From positions 3,658,001 to 3,722,000 of the forward strand of contig NZ_REFU01000001.1 of the NCBI RefSeq assembly GCF_003688915.1: a stretch of DNA of 64,000 nt, in the 5' to 3' direction. The translations under genes were made by a program, and so were the position numbers. How positions within the stretch are numbered: position 1 is the first letter of the stretch; every line of letters begins with the position of its first letter. Below are positions 33,045 to 42,629 of this stretch, piece after piece. This stretch comes from Rhodococcus sp. SBT000017 (GTDB lineage Bacteria; Actinomycetota; Actinomycetes; Mycobacteriales; Mycobacteriaceae). The notes under the pieces were generated by a model. It saw only the letters and a list, made by a program, of their open reading frames with translations, was not told the origin of the DNA and searched no databases.

Positions 33045-34190
33045 TCAGGTCACCAGGTCGGAGGTATCGACCACCTGGCGACGCCATTTGCCGAAGGATC
33101 GCGGCGAGGAGACTGCGAGCACGGCGACCGGGCGGTCATTGCGTCGGTAGAGTGCGACGAAGGGGCCGGTGGCGGGGTCGCCCTCGACGATGTCGGCGGT
33201 GCAGTCGGGTCCGTGATGTCCGGCGAATTGGATTCGTGCGGCGTATTGGTCCGACCACACGTACGGCAGCCCGGTGAACTCCTTGGACCCACCGGTCAGT
33301 AGTGCCTCGACGGTGACGGCAGGTCGGGTGGCGGCGGAGGTCCAGTGTTCGTCGCGCCGAATCACTCCGGCGGCATCTCGCACTGCTGCGCAGTCACCGA
33401 CGGCGACGACGGCCGGGTTCGCGGTGATCCCCCGCTGATCGGTCACCACTCCGCCGTGAATGTCCAAACCGGATCCGTCGAGCCATCCGACGTTCGGCGT
33501 AGAACCGACGCCGAGGACGACCACGTCGGACTCGATCATCGAACCGTCCGCCAACTCCACCGCACGCACCCGGCCCGCCTCGACGACGAACCCGGCCACC
33601 GATACTCCGGTCAGTAGTGCCGCACCGGCGCTCCGATGCCACCCGGCGATGAGTGAGCCGAGCTCACTACCGAACACGCGGGCAAGCGGAGTCTTCGAGG
33701 CCTCGACAACCGTCACCGAAGCGCCCAGTCCCACTGCCGTGGAGGCGACTTCGCTGCCGATGAACCCCGCTCCGACCACCGTGACCCGAACTCCCGACGA
33801 CAGCGAAGACCGCAGCGCACGCGCATCGTCCAGGTTGCGGAGCACATGAATTCCGTCGATCCCGACGGTGTCGGGGAGGCGGCAGGCCGCAGCGCCGGTT
33901 GCGATCACCACCGCATCGGCACTGATGTCCCCGGATACGGTCGAGACCGTGGTCCCCGACAGGCTGGTCGCCGCGCAACCCAGACGCCACTCGACATCGA
34001 GGCCGTCGATGTCGAGTGGCAGTGCGGATTCGTCACCGAGAAGAAAACTCTTCGACAGTGGCGGCCGGTCGTACGGCAGGTGCACTTCGTCGCCGATCAT
34101 CGTGATTCGGCCGTCGAAACCCTGATCGCGCAGTGCCCGCGCCGTGGCCACTCCCGCGAGCGAGGCTCCGACCACGGTCACCGACTTCAC
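33045..34190 (-). CDS. NAD(P)H:ferredoxin reductase of a Rieske oxygenase system
   Basis: 381 aa from GTG 34190, which overlaps the ferredoxin stop (GTGA). FAD motif VTVVGASLAGVATARALRDQGFDG, then PYDRPPLSKSFL, ADAVVIATGAAACRLP, NADH motif VTVVGAGFIGSEVASTAVGLGASVTVVE, and FAD-ribityl motif VVAVGDCAAVRD. This is the single-chain ferredoxin reductase type (HcaD/BphA4-like). It passes electrons from NAD(P)H to the 34187 ferredoxin, most likely serving the oxygenase at 38345 across the divergent promoter. Partner choice is inferred. Confidence 0.9.
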   Translation of the reverse strand: MKSVTVVGASLAGVATARALRDQGFDGRITMIGDEVHLPYDRPPLSKSFLLGDESALPLDIDGLDVEWRLGCAATSLSGTTVSTVSGDISADAVVIATGAAACRLPDTVGIDGIHVLRNLDDARALRSSLSSGVRVTVVGAGFIGSEVASTAVGLGASVTVVEASKTPLARVFGSELGSLIAGWHRSAGAALLTGVSVAGFVVEAGRVRAVELADGSMIESDVVVLGVGSTPNVGWLDGSGLDIHGGVVTDQRGITANPAVVAVGDCAAVRDAAGVIRRDEHWTSAATRPAVTVEALLTGGSKEFTGLPYVWSDQYAARIQFAGHHGPDCTADIVEGDPATGPFVALYRRNDRPVAVLAVSSPRSFGKWRRQVVDTSDLVT

Positions 34191-34522
34191 GGGGTGACCG
34201 CGATGCGGATTACCCCGTCCTCGACGTGTACGGCGTGCGTGCGTACGGGGATCTTGGCGGGTGCGCCCAGTGCCGCTCCGGTGCGAAGGTCGAAACATGC
34301 TGTGTGGAGCGGGCATTCGACGGCGCAGTTCTCCACCCAGCCTTCGGACAGTGAGGCGTCCTGGTGGGTGCAGGTGTCGTCGATGGCGAAGAACTCACCC
34401 TCGACGTTGAAGATCGCGATCGGCGGTGCTCCGGCCGGGGTGATGCGCAGGGCCTCGCCGTCGGGGAGATCCTCGGCGCGACCGACGTCGAGCAGGACAC
34501 GGGTGGAGAACGTTGCGGTCAT
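34187..34522 (-). CDS. Rieske-type ferredoxin
   Basis: 111 aa. The Rieske site is C51-T-H53 and C70-P-L-H73 (CTHQDASLSEG ... VECPLHTACFDL). Domain length and FFAIDDTCTH match ferredoxin components of multi-component oxygenases (HcaC/NdoA-like). It is first in a two-gene operon with its reductase and divergent from dimethylglycine oxidase. It would relay electrons to the GbcA-type oxygenase. Confidence 0.92.
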   Translation of the reverse strand: MTATFSTRVLLDVGRAEDLPDGEALRITPAGAPPIAIFNVEGEFFAIDDTCTHQDASLSEGWVENCAVECPLHTACFDLRTGAALGAPAKIPVRTHAVHVEDGVIRIAVTP

Positions 34523-34627
34523 GGTCGGGCCTCCGGGGACCTGAGGGTGTGCAGTGCTCGTGTTGTACCCAGCGTGAGATCACCCCGTTGCGGCGGTGGA
34601 ACGCTCGAGTTTCGATCGTGTGAATCT

Positions 34628-34663
34628 GTTGCGCTATACGAAGTGCAGTTCGTATTGTGCAAC
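34628..34663. promoter_or_regulatory. Long palindrome in the divergent betaine-cluster promoter
   Basis: GTTGCGCTATACGAA (34628-34642), six-base spacer, TTCGTATTGTGCAAC (34649-34663): 15-bp arms with 2 mismatches. It lies 37 bp upstream of the dimethylglycine oxidase ATG and 105 bp upstream of the ferredoxin ATG. It is the obvious operator for the IclR regulator at 39464. Assignment to IclR is inferred. Confidence 0.75.
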
Positions 34664-34699
34664 TAAATCAACTCGACGTACACCCCCTAGGAGCGTGTC

Positions 34700-37132
34700 A
34701 TGTCCTCGAGCATCCCGAGGGTTGTGATCGTCGGTGCCGGAATCGTCGGCTGCAGCCTCGCCGACGAACTCACCGCACGCGGCTGGACCGACGTCACAGT
34801 CCTGGACAAGGGCCCGCTACCGCTCACCGGCGGTTCCACCTCGCATGCGCCCGGCCTGGTGTTCGCCACCAACTCCTCCCGATCGATGTCGCGATTCGCG
34901 GCCTACACGGCTGCCAAGTTCAAGAGCCTCGACTGCTTTCTCGACGTCGGCGGTCTCGAGGTGGCGACGACGCCCGAGCGCGTCGACGAGCTGCATCGAC
35001 GCCACGGCTTCGCCACTTCCTGGGGCCTGCCGTCGGAGGTGGTGGACGCCGAACGATGCCTCGAGCTCTACCCCCTGCTCGACCGCGGACGAATACTCGC
35101 CGGACTGCACACCCCCGACGACGGACTGGCCAAGGCCGTGAAGGCCAGCGCGACGCAGGCCGAGCTGGCCACCGCGCGGGGTGCGCGTTTCATCGGCGGA
35201 ATGGACGTCACGTCGATCGACCAGAGCAACGGCCGAGTCACAGCCGTGCGGGCGGGCGAGCACACGTTCGAGGCCGACATCGTCGTCTGCTGCGCCGGAT
35301 TCTGGGGACCGGAGCTGGGCGAGCTGCTCGGGATGGCGGTGCCGCTACAGCCGCTGGCGCATCAGTACGCGCACACGACCGAGTTGGACCTGCCATCGCG
35401 TCGAGCAGGTACCGAAGCGATTCTGCCCATTCTGCGTCATCAGGACGAGCGGCTCTACTACCGTGAACACAGCGATCACCTGGGGATCGGCTCGTATCAC
35501 CACCGTCCCATGCCCGTCGATTCCCGCGAACTCGGTTCCAGTGAGAACGTGACCGCGCAGAGCATGCCGTCGTCGATGCCGTTCACCGAGACCGATTTCG
35601 CCGACGCCTGGCAGCGCAGCACCGAGCTCATTCCCACTCTCGGAGAAACGAAAGTCCAGCACGCGTTCAACGGCATCTTCTCCTTCACCCCGGACGGCGC
35701 ACCGATCGTCGGTGAATCACGAGAAGTGCAGGGGCTGTGGGTCTCCGAGGCGATCTGGGTGACGCATTCTGCCGGTGTGGCGAAATCGCTTGCCGAGCAG
35801 ATGATCACCGGGCACAGCGAGATCGACATGCACGAGTGCGACCTGTACCGATTCGAGAAGACCGACCTGGTGCCGTCGAACGTGGCGCGCACCAGTGCCC
35901 AGAACTTCGTCGAGGTGTACGACATCATCCATCCACTGCAGCCGAAAGTGGAACCGCGGCCGCTGCGAGTGAGCCCGTTCTACGGCCGCCAGCAGGAGCT
36001 CGGCGCGATGTTCCTCGACGGTGCGGGCTGGGAGCGGCCGCACTGGTACGAGTCCAACAGCGCTCTGCTCGAACAACTTCCGGAACAGTGGCAGGCACCC
36101 AAGCGAGAGCCGTGGTCGGCGAAATTCTGGTCACCGATCAGCGCGGTAGAGGCCTGGCGCACCCGCGAGGCGGTGGCGATGTACGACATGACGCCGCTAC
36201 GACGCCTCGAGGTCGGCGGACCCGGTGCGCTCGCGCTACTGCAGAAGTTGACGACCAACCAACTCGACAAGAAGGTCGGAGCCGTCACCTACGCACTGAT
36301 GCTCGACGCGACCGGCGGTGTGCGCAGCGACGTGACCGTCGCGCGGGTGGCCGAGGATCGGTTCCAAGTGGGGGTGAACGGTCCGCTCGACGAAGACTGG
36401 ATGCTGCGCCACTCCGGCCGTGATGTGTACATTCGCGACATCACCGGTGCCACCGCCTGTATCGGGCTGTGGGGACCGTCGGCACGGGAGGTGCTGGCTC
36501 CGCTCACCTCGGCCGACATCTCGCATACCGGTCTGAAGTACTTCAACGGCAGGACCATTCACGTCGGCGGGGTCGACGTCTTGGCGCTGCGACTGTCGTA
36601 CGTGGGCGAGCTCGGCTGGGAGCTGTACACGGATGCCGATACCGCACTGCGCCTGTGGGACACCCTGTGGGACGCCGGGCAGGCGCATGGCGTGGTCGCA
36701 GCGGGGCGCAGTGCGTTCAACAGCCTCCGACTGGAGAAGGGTTACCGGTCGTGGGGAACCGATATGACCACCGAACACGATCCGTATCAGGCGGGGCTCG
36801 GCTTCGCGGTGCGAAAAGCGAAGGGCGACTTCGTCGGAGCCGATGCGTTGCAGGAAGGCGGCGCCGGACCGGTGCTGACCTGCCTGACGTTGGACGATCC
36901 GTCACATGTGGTGATGGGCAAGGAGCCGGTGCTGCGGGACGGGACAGTGGTCGGGTACGTGACCAGTGCCGCGTACGGCTACACGATCGGCAGGACGGTG
37001 GCCTACGCCTGGCTACCGGCAGGGGTGCAACCCGGTGATCACGTTGCTGTGCAGTACTTCCGAGACCTACTGCCCGCGACGGTGATGGCCGAACCGCTGG
37101 TGGATCCCGACATGAACAAGATCAGATGCTGA
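34700..37132 (+). CDS. dmg: Dimethylglycine oxidase
   Basis: 810 aa. It oxidises N,N-dimethylglycine to sarcosine using FAD and passes the methylene to tetrahydrofolate. The N-terminal FAD oxidase half (residues ~8-390: [85 protein letters not shown]) is followed by a GcvT-like folate-binding half (residues ~420-810: [75 protein letters not shown]). It tracks Arthrobacter globiformis DMGO along its whole length. Native substrate support comes from its neighbours, sarcosine oxidase and a GbcA-type oxygenase. Confidence 0.93.
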   Translation: MSSSIPRVVIVGAGIVGCSLADELTARGWTDVTVLDKGPLPLTGGSTSHAPGLVFATNSSRSMSRFAAYTAAKFKSLDCFLDVGGLEVATTPERVDELHRRHGFATSWGLPSEVVDAERCLELYPLLDRGRILAGLHTPDDGLAKAVKASATQAELATARGARFIGGMDVTSIDQSNGRVTAVRAGEHTFEADIVVCCAGFWGPELGELLGMAVPLQPLAHQYAHTTELDLPSRRAGTEAILPILRHQDERLYYREHSDHLGIGSYHHRPMPVDSRELGSSENVTAQSMPSSMPFTETDFADAWQRSTELIPTLGETKVQHAFNGIFSFTPDGAPIVGESREVQGLWVSEAIWVTHSAGVAKSLAEQMITGHSEIDMHECDLYRFEKTDLVPSNVARTSAQNFVEVYDIIHPLQPKVEPRPLRVSPFYGRQQELGAMFLDGAGWERPHWYESNSALLEQLPEQWQAPKREPWSAKFWSPISAVEAWRTREAVAMYDMTPLRRLEVGGPGALALLQKLTTNQLDKKVGAVTYALMLDATGGVRSDVTVARVAEDRFQVGVNGPLDEDWMLRHSGRDVYIRDITGATACIGLWGPSAREVLAPLTSADISHTGLKYFNGRTIHVGGVDVLALRLSYVGELGWELYTDADTALRLWDTLWDAGQAHGVVAAGRSAFNSLRLEKGYRSWGTDMTTEHDPYQAGLGFAVRKAKGDFVGADALQEGGAGPVLTCLTLDDPSHVVMGKEPVLRDGTVVGYVTSAAYGYTIGRTVAYAWLPAGVQPGDHVAVQYFRDLLPATVMAEPLVDPDMNKIRC

Positions 37133-37135
37133 GAC

Positions 37136-37211
37136 GGGAGTGGAGCCGGCAGGAACGACCCAGGAGAGATATCGGGAGTGGAGCCCGCAGGAACGACCTA
37201 GGAGAGATATG
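37136..37211 (+). repeat. 38-bp tandem duplication covering the solA ribosome site
   Basis: Two head-to-tail copies, 37136-37173 and 37174-37211, identical at 35 of 38 positions. Each holds an AGGAGAG Shine-Dalgarno. Only the second copy ends in ATG (the sarcosine oxidase start); the first ends in ATC. It fills the whole gap between dmg and solA. Confidence 0.9.
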
Positions 37212-38348
37212 ACCTACGACGTGATCGTCCTCGGTATCGGCGGCATGGGAAGTGCCGCCGCCTGTCACCTCGCCCGGCGCGGGCAGCGAGTGCTGGGTAT
37301 CGACCAGTTCGGACCCGCGCATGCGCTGGGATCGAGTCACGGTGGCTCCCGCATCTATCGGCAGTCGTACTTCGAGGACCCGGCCTACGTACCGCTGCTG
37401 CTGCGCGCGTACGAGCTGTGGCACGACCTCGCCTCGGACAGTGGGCGGGACGTGTTCACCGAAACCGGTGGCCTCTACGTGGGAAGGCCGGATGGGCTCA
37501 CGTTCGGCGGCAGTCTGCGGGCCTCGGAGAAATGGGGCCTCAAGCACGACGTACTCGACCCGGCCGAGGCGCAGCGGCGCTTCCCGACTGTCCGGCTGCA
37601 GCCCGACGAGTTCGCCCTCTTCGAGGAGAAGGCGGGCATCGCTCGACCCGAGGCGACGGTCGCCGCACACCTCGATCTCGCCGAGGCTGCCGGTGCCGAA
37701 CTGCGCTACGACGAGAAGGTGCTCGGTTGGGAATCCACCGACTCCTCGGTGACCGTGACCACAGTGGCCGGCACGTACACCGCTGGAGCACTGGTCATTT
37801 CACCGGGAGCGTGGGCACCGAAGCTGTTGGCCGAGATCGGCGTACCGATGGTTGTCGAACGGCAGGTGATGCACTGGATCACCCCGGAGTCGGGCGAAGC
37901 GGCCTTCGACAGCTCGCACCACCCCGTGTACATCTGCGGGGACGGGCCGGATCAGATCTACGGGTTTCCGGCCATCGACGGGGAGGGCGGCGGCGTGAAG
38001 ATCTCGTTCTTCCGTGCTGGAACACCGTGCGACCCCGACACCATCGATCGCACAGTGCATCCCGAGGAGATCGCTCGACTGCAACAGCGCATCGTCACCA
38101 CGTTCCCGGCGCTGTCCGGGCCACATCAGGACGCGAAGACCTGCATGTACACCACGACTCCGGACGAGCACTTCGTTCTGGCGAAGCATCCGGACCACGC
38201 CAATGTCACCGTGGCGTGCGGCTTTTCGGGCCACGGCTTCAAGTTCGTGCCCGTCATCGGAGAAGTTCTGGCTGACCTTGCGATCGACGGTGCGACGAAC
38301 CACCCCATTGCGCTGTTCGACCCGGCGAGATGCGCGGTGTCGGCATGA
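37209..38348 (+). CDS. solA: Monomeric sarcosine oxidase (MSOX/SolA family)
   Basis: 379 aa from ATG 37209. It oxidises sarcosine to glycine, formaldehyde and H2O2. FAD motif [30 protein letters not shown], then [26 protein letters not shown]; the covalent-FAD cysteine is C312 in [13 protein letters not shown]; the end [23 protein letters not shown] is typical. The closest named families are monomeric sarcosine oxidase and N-methyltryptophan oxidase; the operon favours sarcosine. Its stop overlaps the oxygenase start (ATGA). Confidence 0.92.
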   Translation: MTYDVIVLGIGGMGSAAACHLARRGQRVLGIDQFGPAHALGSSHGGSRIYRQSYFEDPAYVPLLLRAYELWHDLASDSGRDVFTETGGLYVGRPDGLTFGGSLRASEKWGLKHDVLDPAEAQRRFPTVRLQPDEFALFEEKAGIARPEATVAAHLDLAEAAGAELRYDEKVLGWESTDSSVTVTTVAGTYTAGALVISPGAWAPKLLAEIGVPMVVERQVMHWITPESGEAAFDSSHHPVYICGDGPDQIYGFPAIDGEGGGVKISFFRAGTPCDPDTIDRTVHPEEIARLQQRIVTTFPALSGPHQDAKTCMYTTTPDEHFVLAKHPDHANVTVACGFSGHGFKFVPVIGEVLADLAIDGATNHPIALFDPARCAVSA

Positions 38349-39490
38349 CGATGGTCGATCCCGAACTCCAGCCCACTCTGCTTCCGACGTTGGGCGGCGA
38401 AACCTACGTCGATCCCGCATATTTCGTCCGCGAGCAGGAGCAGATCTTCGAGAAGATGTGGTTCTGTGCGATCAGATCGGATGACATCGGAGAACCCGGA
38501 AAGTTCCGCACGGTTCAGGTCGGTCGTGAGTCGATCCTGGTGAGCCGCAATCGGAAGGGCGGTGTGACCGCGTTCTTCAACATCTGCCGACACCGCGGCG
38601 CGACACTGTGCACCGAGCCGTCGGGCACGGTGCGTCGAAACTTTCAATGTCCCTATCACGCATGGACGTACGATCTCGACGGCAAGCTGATCGCAGCTCC
38701 GAACCTGATCGACATGCCGATGATCGATCGTGTGGAGTACGGGCTCCGGAAGGTGCACGTCCGGGAATGGCTCGGGTACGTCTGGGTGTGCGTGGCCGAC
38801 GAGGCTCCATCGTTCGAGGACACGGTGCAGGGCGATGTTCGCGAACGGCTCGGAGGTGTGGGTGCCATCGATTCGTACGACATGGAATCACTTGCCCTGG
38901 GGCGTCGGATCGTCTACGACGTCAAGGCCAACTGGAAGCTCATCGTCGAGAATTTCATGGAGTGCTATCACTGCGCGTCGATTCACCCCGAACTCACCGA
39001 GGTGCTACCCGAGTTCGCCGACGGCATGGCAGCGCAGACGTACGTGGGTCACGGTGCCGAATTCGGCAGCGACATAGCCGGCTTCACCGTCGACGGCTCC
39101 CACGGATTCGACGCCCTCCATGGAGTGGGAGAGGATCGGGATCGTCGGTACTACGCGATCACGATCAGGCCGACGGTGTTCGTCAACCTGGTTCCCGATC
39201 ACGTCATCATCCACCGGATGTTCCCGATGTCCGTCGATCGCACGGTTGTCGAGTGCGATTGGCTCTATGCCCCTGCGGTGGTGGCAGATCCCCACAGTGC
39301 GGCGACGATGGACAAGTCGGTGGAGCTGTTCCATCGCGTCAACGAGCAGGACTTCGAGGCGTGCGAGCGGTGCCAGCCGGCGATGTCGTCACGGATGTAT
39401 CGCGACGGCGGCGTGCTGGTGCCTGCCGAGCATCACATCAGGGCGTTCCACGACTGGGTCGGATCACGCGTGGCCGGACCAACCAAATAG
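38345..39490 (+). CDS. gbcA: Rieske oxygenase alpha subunit, glycine-betaine monooxygenase type
   Basis: 381 aa from ATG 38345. Rieske centre C81-R-H83 ... C102-P-Y-H105. The mononuclear iron site lies in the [22 protein letters not shown] segment. The group includes GbcA, which demethylates glycine betaine to dimethylglycine with release of formaldehyde, and choline monooxygenase. The operon supplies the next two steps (DMG oxidase, sarcosine oxidase) and a ferredoxin/reductase pair lies across the promoter, so betaine demethylation is the best reading. Carnitine or stachydrine oxygenase is a lesser alternative. The 3' end overlaps the convergent iclR gene by 27 bp. Confidence 0.85.
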   Translation: MTMVDPELQPTLLPTLGGETYVDPAYFVREQEQIFEKMWFCAIRSDDIGEPGKFRTVQVGRESILVSRNRKGGVTAFFNICRHRGATLCTEPSGTVRRNFQCPYHAWTYDLDGKLIAAPNLIDMPMIDRVEYGLRKVHVREWLGYVWVCVADEAPSFEDTVQGDVRERLGGVGAIDSYDMESLALGRRIVYDVKANWKLIVENFMECYHCASIHPELTEVLPEFADGMAAQTYVGHGAEFGSDIAGFTVDGSHGFDALHGVGEDRDRRYYAITIRPTVFVNLVPDHVIIHRMFPMSVDRTVVECDWLYAPAVVADPHSAATMDKSVELFHRVNEQDFEACERCQPAMSSRMYRDGGVLVPAEHHIRAFHDWVGSRVAGPTK

Positions 39491-40225
39491 CGTCGAGACG
39501 CGCTGCGCAGCAGCGAGAACGGATACCCCCGCCGCCGTGAGGCGGTCCTCGTCCAGTCGATAGGCGGGGCCCGAGACGGTGATCGCTCCCACCGCTGAAC
39601 CGTCGTAGCTGAGGATGGTGGCCGCTGTCGCGTTCAGTCCGATCTCCAACTCCTCGCGCGCATAGGCGATTCCGGTGACACGGATGGTCTCGATCTCGTC
39701 GAGCAGGTCGGCCTTGGTGGTGATGGTGTTCGCGGTGAACAGTTCGAGATGACCGTCGACGCCGGCCTTCAGGAGCGAGTCGTCGTACGCCATCAGTGCT
39801 TTCCCGCTCGACGTCGCATGCAGAGCAGACCTCTCACCGAGCCAGTTGTGACTGATGATCGACGAGCCGCCGCGGACCTGATCGATATTGACGGTGACGT
39901 TGCCGTCGGGGACAGCGATGTTGACGGTCTCGCCGATGGTGTCGGCGAGTTCCTGCAGGATCGGTCGGGCGATGCGGGTGATGTCGAGTTGAGCGGACAC
40001 GGACGTGGCGAGGCGGATCAGGCCGATGCCGAGGCGGTATTTGCCGCGCTCGCCGGGTTGTTCGACGAGTCTGCGGAATTCCAGTGCGCTGAGCAGGCGA
40101 AACGCCGTGGACTTGTGTACCTCGAGGTGCGCCGCAACGTCCTGCACGCCGGATTCACCGTGGTCGGCAAGGTATTCGAGCACCTCGATCGCGCGGTCGA
40201 CGGACTGGACAGGGGACTCGGACAC
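39464..40225 (-). CDS. IclR family regulator of the betaine cluster
   Basis: 253 aa from GTG 40225 (TTG 40228 possible). N-terminal winged HTH: SVDRAIEVLEYLADHGESGVQDVAAHLEVHKSTAFRLLSALEFRRLVEQPGERGKYRLGIG. The C-terminal GAF-like ligand domain ends GAITVSGPAYRLDEDRLTAAGVSVLAAAQRVS. Convergent with gbcA. Likely effector is betaine, DMG or sarcosine, and the likely site is the palindrome at 34628-34663; both are inferred from cluster layout. Confidence 0.9.
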   Translation of the reverse strand: MSESPVQSVDRAIEVLEYLADHGESGVQDVAAHLEVHKSTAFRLLSALEFRRLVEQPGERGKYRLGIGLIRLATSVSAQLDITRIARPILQELADTIGETVNIAVPDGNVTVNIDQVRGGSSIISHNWLGERSALHATSSGKALMAYDDSLLKAGVDGHLELFTANTITTKADLLDEIETIRVTGIAYAREELEIGLNATAATILSYDGSAVGAITVSGPAYRLDEDRLTAAGVSVLAAAQRVSTLFGWSGHA

Positions 40226-40243
40226 CAACCCAGTCTTGCAGAC

Positions 40244-40555
40244 TCAGCTGAGGCCGACCCATCGAAGTCCCGCAGTAGTGGCAGCTGCGGCGAGAACGAT
40301 GACGACGAACGGCGCTCGTCGCCAGGCGAGTACAGCGGCAACAGCTACGCCGGCGGGCAAGGCGAATCCAGCGAAGTCTTTGCCCACGAGGAGGGTCGAG
40401 GTGGCGACCAGTGCCACGAAGATGACGGCGACGGCGGTGTTCATCACCTTGTCGATGCGAGGTGAGATGGTGACTCGGGTTCGTAGTGCCGGGCCGACCA
40501 TGCGGAGCGCGTAGGTGCCGATGATCAACGCGAGCAGGGGAATCGTGAGGTTCAT
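40244..40555 (-). CDS. azlD: AzlD family branched-chain amino acid exporter subunit
   Basis: 103 aa, four TM helices: IPLLALIIGTYALRMVGPAL, DKVMNTAVAVIFVALVATSTL, FALPAGVAVAAVLAWRRAPFVVIVLAAAATTAGLRW. It forms the small subunit with AzlC for export of branched-chain amino acids or analogues such as azaleucine. The ATG overlaps the azlC stop (ATGA). Confidence 0.88.
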   Translation of the reverse strand: MNLTIPLLALIIGTYALRMVGPALRTRVTISPRIDKVMNTAVAVIFVALVATSTLLVGKDFAGFALPAGVAVAAVLAWRRAPFVVIVLAAAATTAGLRWVGLS

Positions 40556-41250
40556 GCGGATTCCTTCTGTGCGACAGAAGCATTGGAGAGCATGGCCGGT
40601 ACGACGGCGACCAGTGCCAGAAGCACGGGTAGTCCACTGGGCAGGAACATCGACGCGACGAGCGCAATGCACGCGCCGACGAGGGCTGCGTTGCGGGTGG
40701 CCCGGTCTCGGAGCGCAGGCATGATCAATCCCAACAGGATCGCCGGGAATGCGGCATCGAGACCGAGTGCAGCGGTATCGGTGATTGCACCGCCGCCGAG
40801 CGTGCCGATCACGACGCCGATGTTCCAGGTGACGAACAGTCCGATCCCGCACAGCCAGAACGCTGTTCGACGGCTGTCCTCGTCCCTTTCGGCAACGCTG
40901 AAGGCCACTGCCTCGTCGGTGATGAGGTGAGTTCCGAGTAGCCGCTTCAGTGGTGAGACGTTCCGAAACACCTCGCCTATGGAGAAGCCGAGCGGAACCA
41001 GTCGAATGTTGGCGAGCAACGCGCTGGCCACAGCGGCAACGGGATTTCCGCCGGCCGCCAGAATGCCGACGAAGATGAACTGGGAGGAGCCCGCGAAGAC
41101 CACCAGTGACATCACGACCGGCAGCCACAGGGGCAGGCCTGCGGCCACCGAGATGGCACCGAACGATGCCCCGACCAGGGCGTCGGCCAGGCAGGCCAAC
41201 GCGATGTCGCGGATGTTGACCCCCTGCAGGGTTCGCCATGTCGAACGCAT
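40552..41250 (-). CDS. azlC: AzlC family branched-chain amino acid exporter subunit
   Basis: 232 aa. AzlC/YgaZ features: IRDIALACLADALVGASFGAISVAAGLPLWLPVVMSLVVFAGSSQF, ANIRLVPLGFSIGEVF, LITDEAVAFSVAE and the multi-TM C-terminus. The ATG 41250 was chosen as the domain start, since the frame upstream is antisense to the regulator. It is divergent from an XRE-cupin regulator, as is usual in this family. Confidence 0.9.
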   Translation of the reverse strand: MRSTWRTLQGVNIRDIALACLADALVGASFGAISVAAGLPLWLPVVMSLVVFAGSSQFIFVGILAAGGNPVAAVASALLANIRLVPLGFSIGEVFRNVSPLKRLLGTHLITDEAVAFSVAERDEDSRRTAFWLCGIGLFVTWNIGVVIGTLGGGAITDTAALGLDAAFPAILLGLIMPALRDRATRNAALVGACIALVASMFLPSGLPVLLALVAVVPAMLSNASVAQKESA

Positions 41251-41277
41251 GGTCGTTATAGTGGACCCTGTTAGGCT

Positions 41278-41297
41278 GTTCGTCAAATCAAACGAAC
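41278..41297. promoter_or_regulatory. GTTCGT-N8-ACGAAC operator
   Basis: GTTCGT (41278-41283) and ACGAAC (41292-41297) form a dyad in the 66-bp gap between azlC and the XRE-cupin gene. It is placed for control of both divergent genes by that regulator; binding is inferred. Confidence 0.6.
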
Positions 41298-41316
41298 GTA
41301 CCGATGGAGTGAACGA

Positions 41317-41874
41317 ATGGCGGATACCGGTCCACCGATAGCGGCCATCGCGGCTGCTCTCCAGCAGGAGCGACGACGCGTCGGCCTGTCTCTCGCCGAA
41401 GTGGCTCGCCGAGCCGGCATCGCCAAATCGACTCTGTCGCAACTGGAATCGGGTACCGGAAATCCGAGCCTCGAGACTCTCTGGGCACTCAGCGTCACCT
41501 TGGACGTGCCGTTCTCCAGGCTGGTCGAGCCCGCGAAGCAGTCGGTCCGCCTGATCCGTGCGGGGGAGGGGCCGAGATTCGCGTCGTACAGGGCGGACTA
41601 CACGGCGACGCTGCTGGCGTCGTCTCCACCGAACGCTCGACGGGACATCTATCTGATCAGCGCGGACGTCGGCGAACCGAGGCGCTCGGACCCGCACTCG
41701 CCGGGAGTCGTCGAACATGTGGTGCTCAGCGCGGGACGGGCCATGGTGGGGCCGATGGGTGAGGCCGTCGAACTGGCCGCGGGCGACTACGTGGCCTACC
41801 CCGGCGATGTGCCACACATCTTCGAAGCGATGGAGCCGAACACCATGGCGGTGATGATCACCGAACACAGCTGA
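41317..41874 (+). CDS. XRE family regulator with cupin sensor domain
   Basis: 185 aa. HTH at residues ~8-65 (IAAALQQERRRVGLSLAEVARRAGIAKSTLSQLESGTGNPSLETLWALSVTLDVPFSRLVEP). The C-terminal cupin (VVEHVVLSAGRAMVGPMGEAVELAAGDYVAYPGDVPHIFEAM) likely binds the exported amino acid. Divergent from azlCD with a dyad in the gap. The 146 bp after its stop hold nothing recognisable. Confidence 0.9.
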   Translation: MADTGPPIAAIAAALQQERRRVGLSLAEVARRAGIAKSTLSQLESGTGNPSLETLWALSVTLDVPFSRLVEPAKQSVRLIRAGEGPRFASYRADYTATLLASSPPNARRDIYLISADVGEPRRSDPHSPGVVEHVVLSAGRAMVGPMGEAVELAAGDYVAYPGDVPHIFEAMEPNTMAVMITEHS

Positions 41875-42020
41875 CGGTGGGTGGGAATAGTCGGCGGACT
41901 TGCCTCGTTGGACTCTTTCGACGGCGTTCGCTTGGCAAGCCCCGGGCCTCACCCCATTTGTCGCTTCGAGCGACCACTCGCCGAGAGGCGTTTGCAGCGG
42001 ACGTCGTCCCTTACTTCCTT

Positions 42021-42629
42021 CTACAACCACCCGTTTTCGCGTGCGGTGCGGATGGCCTCCAGTCGGCTGTTGGAGCCGAGCTTGGTGATGGCACTCGAGA
42101 GGTAGTTGCGCACGGTTCCGGGACTCAGAAACAGCCGTTCGCCGATCTGTTTGGTCGACAGGCCCTGGTCGACGAGCCTCAACACATCGAGTTCGCGCTC
42201 TTTCAATGGATTCGGTCCCGCCCGCAACGCCTCCGCAGCCAGGGCCGGATCGATGACGGTGTGTTTCGAGATCACCGCCTTGATGCCGGCAAAGAGGTGC
42301 ACCGCGTCCGTGCTCTTGAGGAGATACCCATTCGCTCCAGCGGCCAAGGCGTCGTGCACATGTCCGCTGCCGGGGAGCGCGGTCAGTAGCAGTACGGGGG
42401 TGCGATCATTCATTGCTCGAAGGGCGGCCGTGGCCTGGATGCCTGTCATCCCGGGCATGTCGATGTCCATCAGGACGAGGTCCGGCCGCAAGCGATCTAC
42501 GGCATCGCATACTTCGTCTCCACGCGACACTCGTCCGACCACCTCGATGTCCGGGTCGGTGGACAACAACACCTCGAAGGCTTCGGCCAGTAGAGCGACG
42601 TCCTCGGCAAGCAACACGGTAATCGTCAT
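42021..42629 (-). CDS. NarL/LuxR-type response regulator
   Basis: 202 aa. Receiver domain with phospho-acceptor D55 (LVLMDIDMPGM), acidic pair E9/D10, and K105-type residue in NGYLLKS. C-terminal LuxR HTH: LKERELDVLRLVDQGLSTKQIGERLFLSPGTVRNYLSSAITKLGSNSRLEAI. DesR-like. Its ATG overlaps the kinase stop. It probably controls the ABC transporter upstream in the same gene set. Confidence 0.92.
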   Translation of the reverse strand: MTITVLLAEDVALLAEAFEVLLSTDPDIEVVGRVSRGDEVCDAVDRLRPDLVLMDIDMPGMTGIQATAALRAMNDRTPVLLLTALPGSGHVHDALAAGANGYLLKSTDAVHLFAGIKAVISKHTVIDPALAAEALRAGPNPLKERELDVLRLVDQGLSTKQIGERLFLSPGTVRNYLSSAITKLGSNSRLEAIRTARENGWL

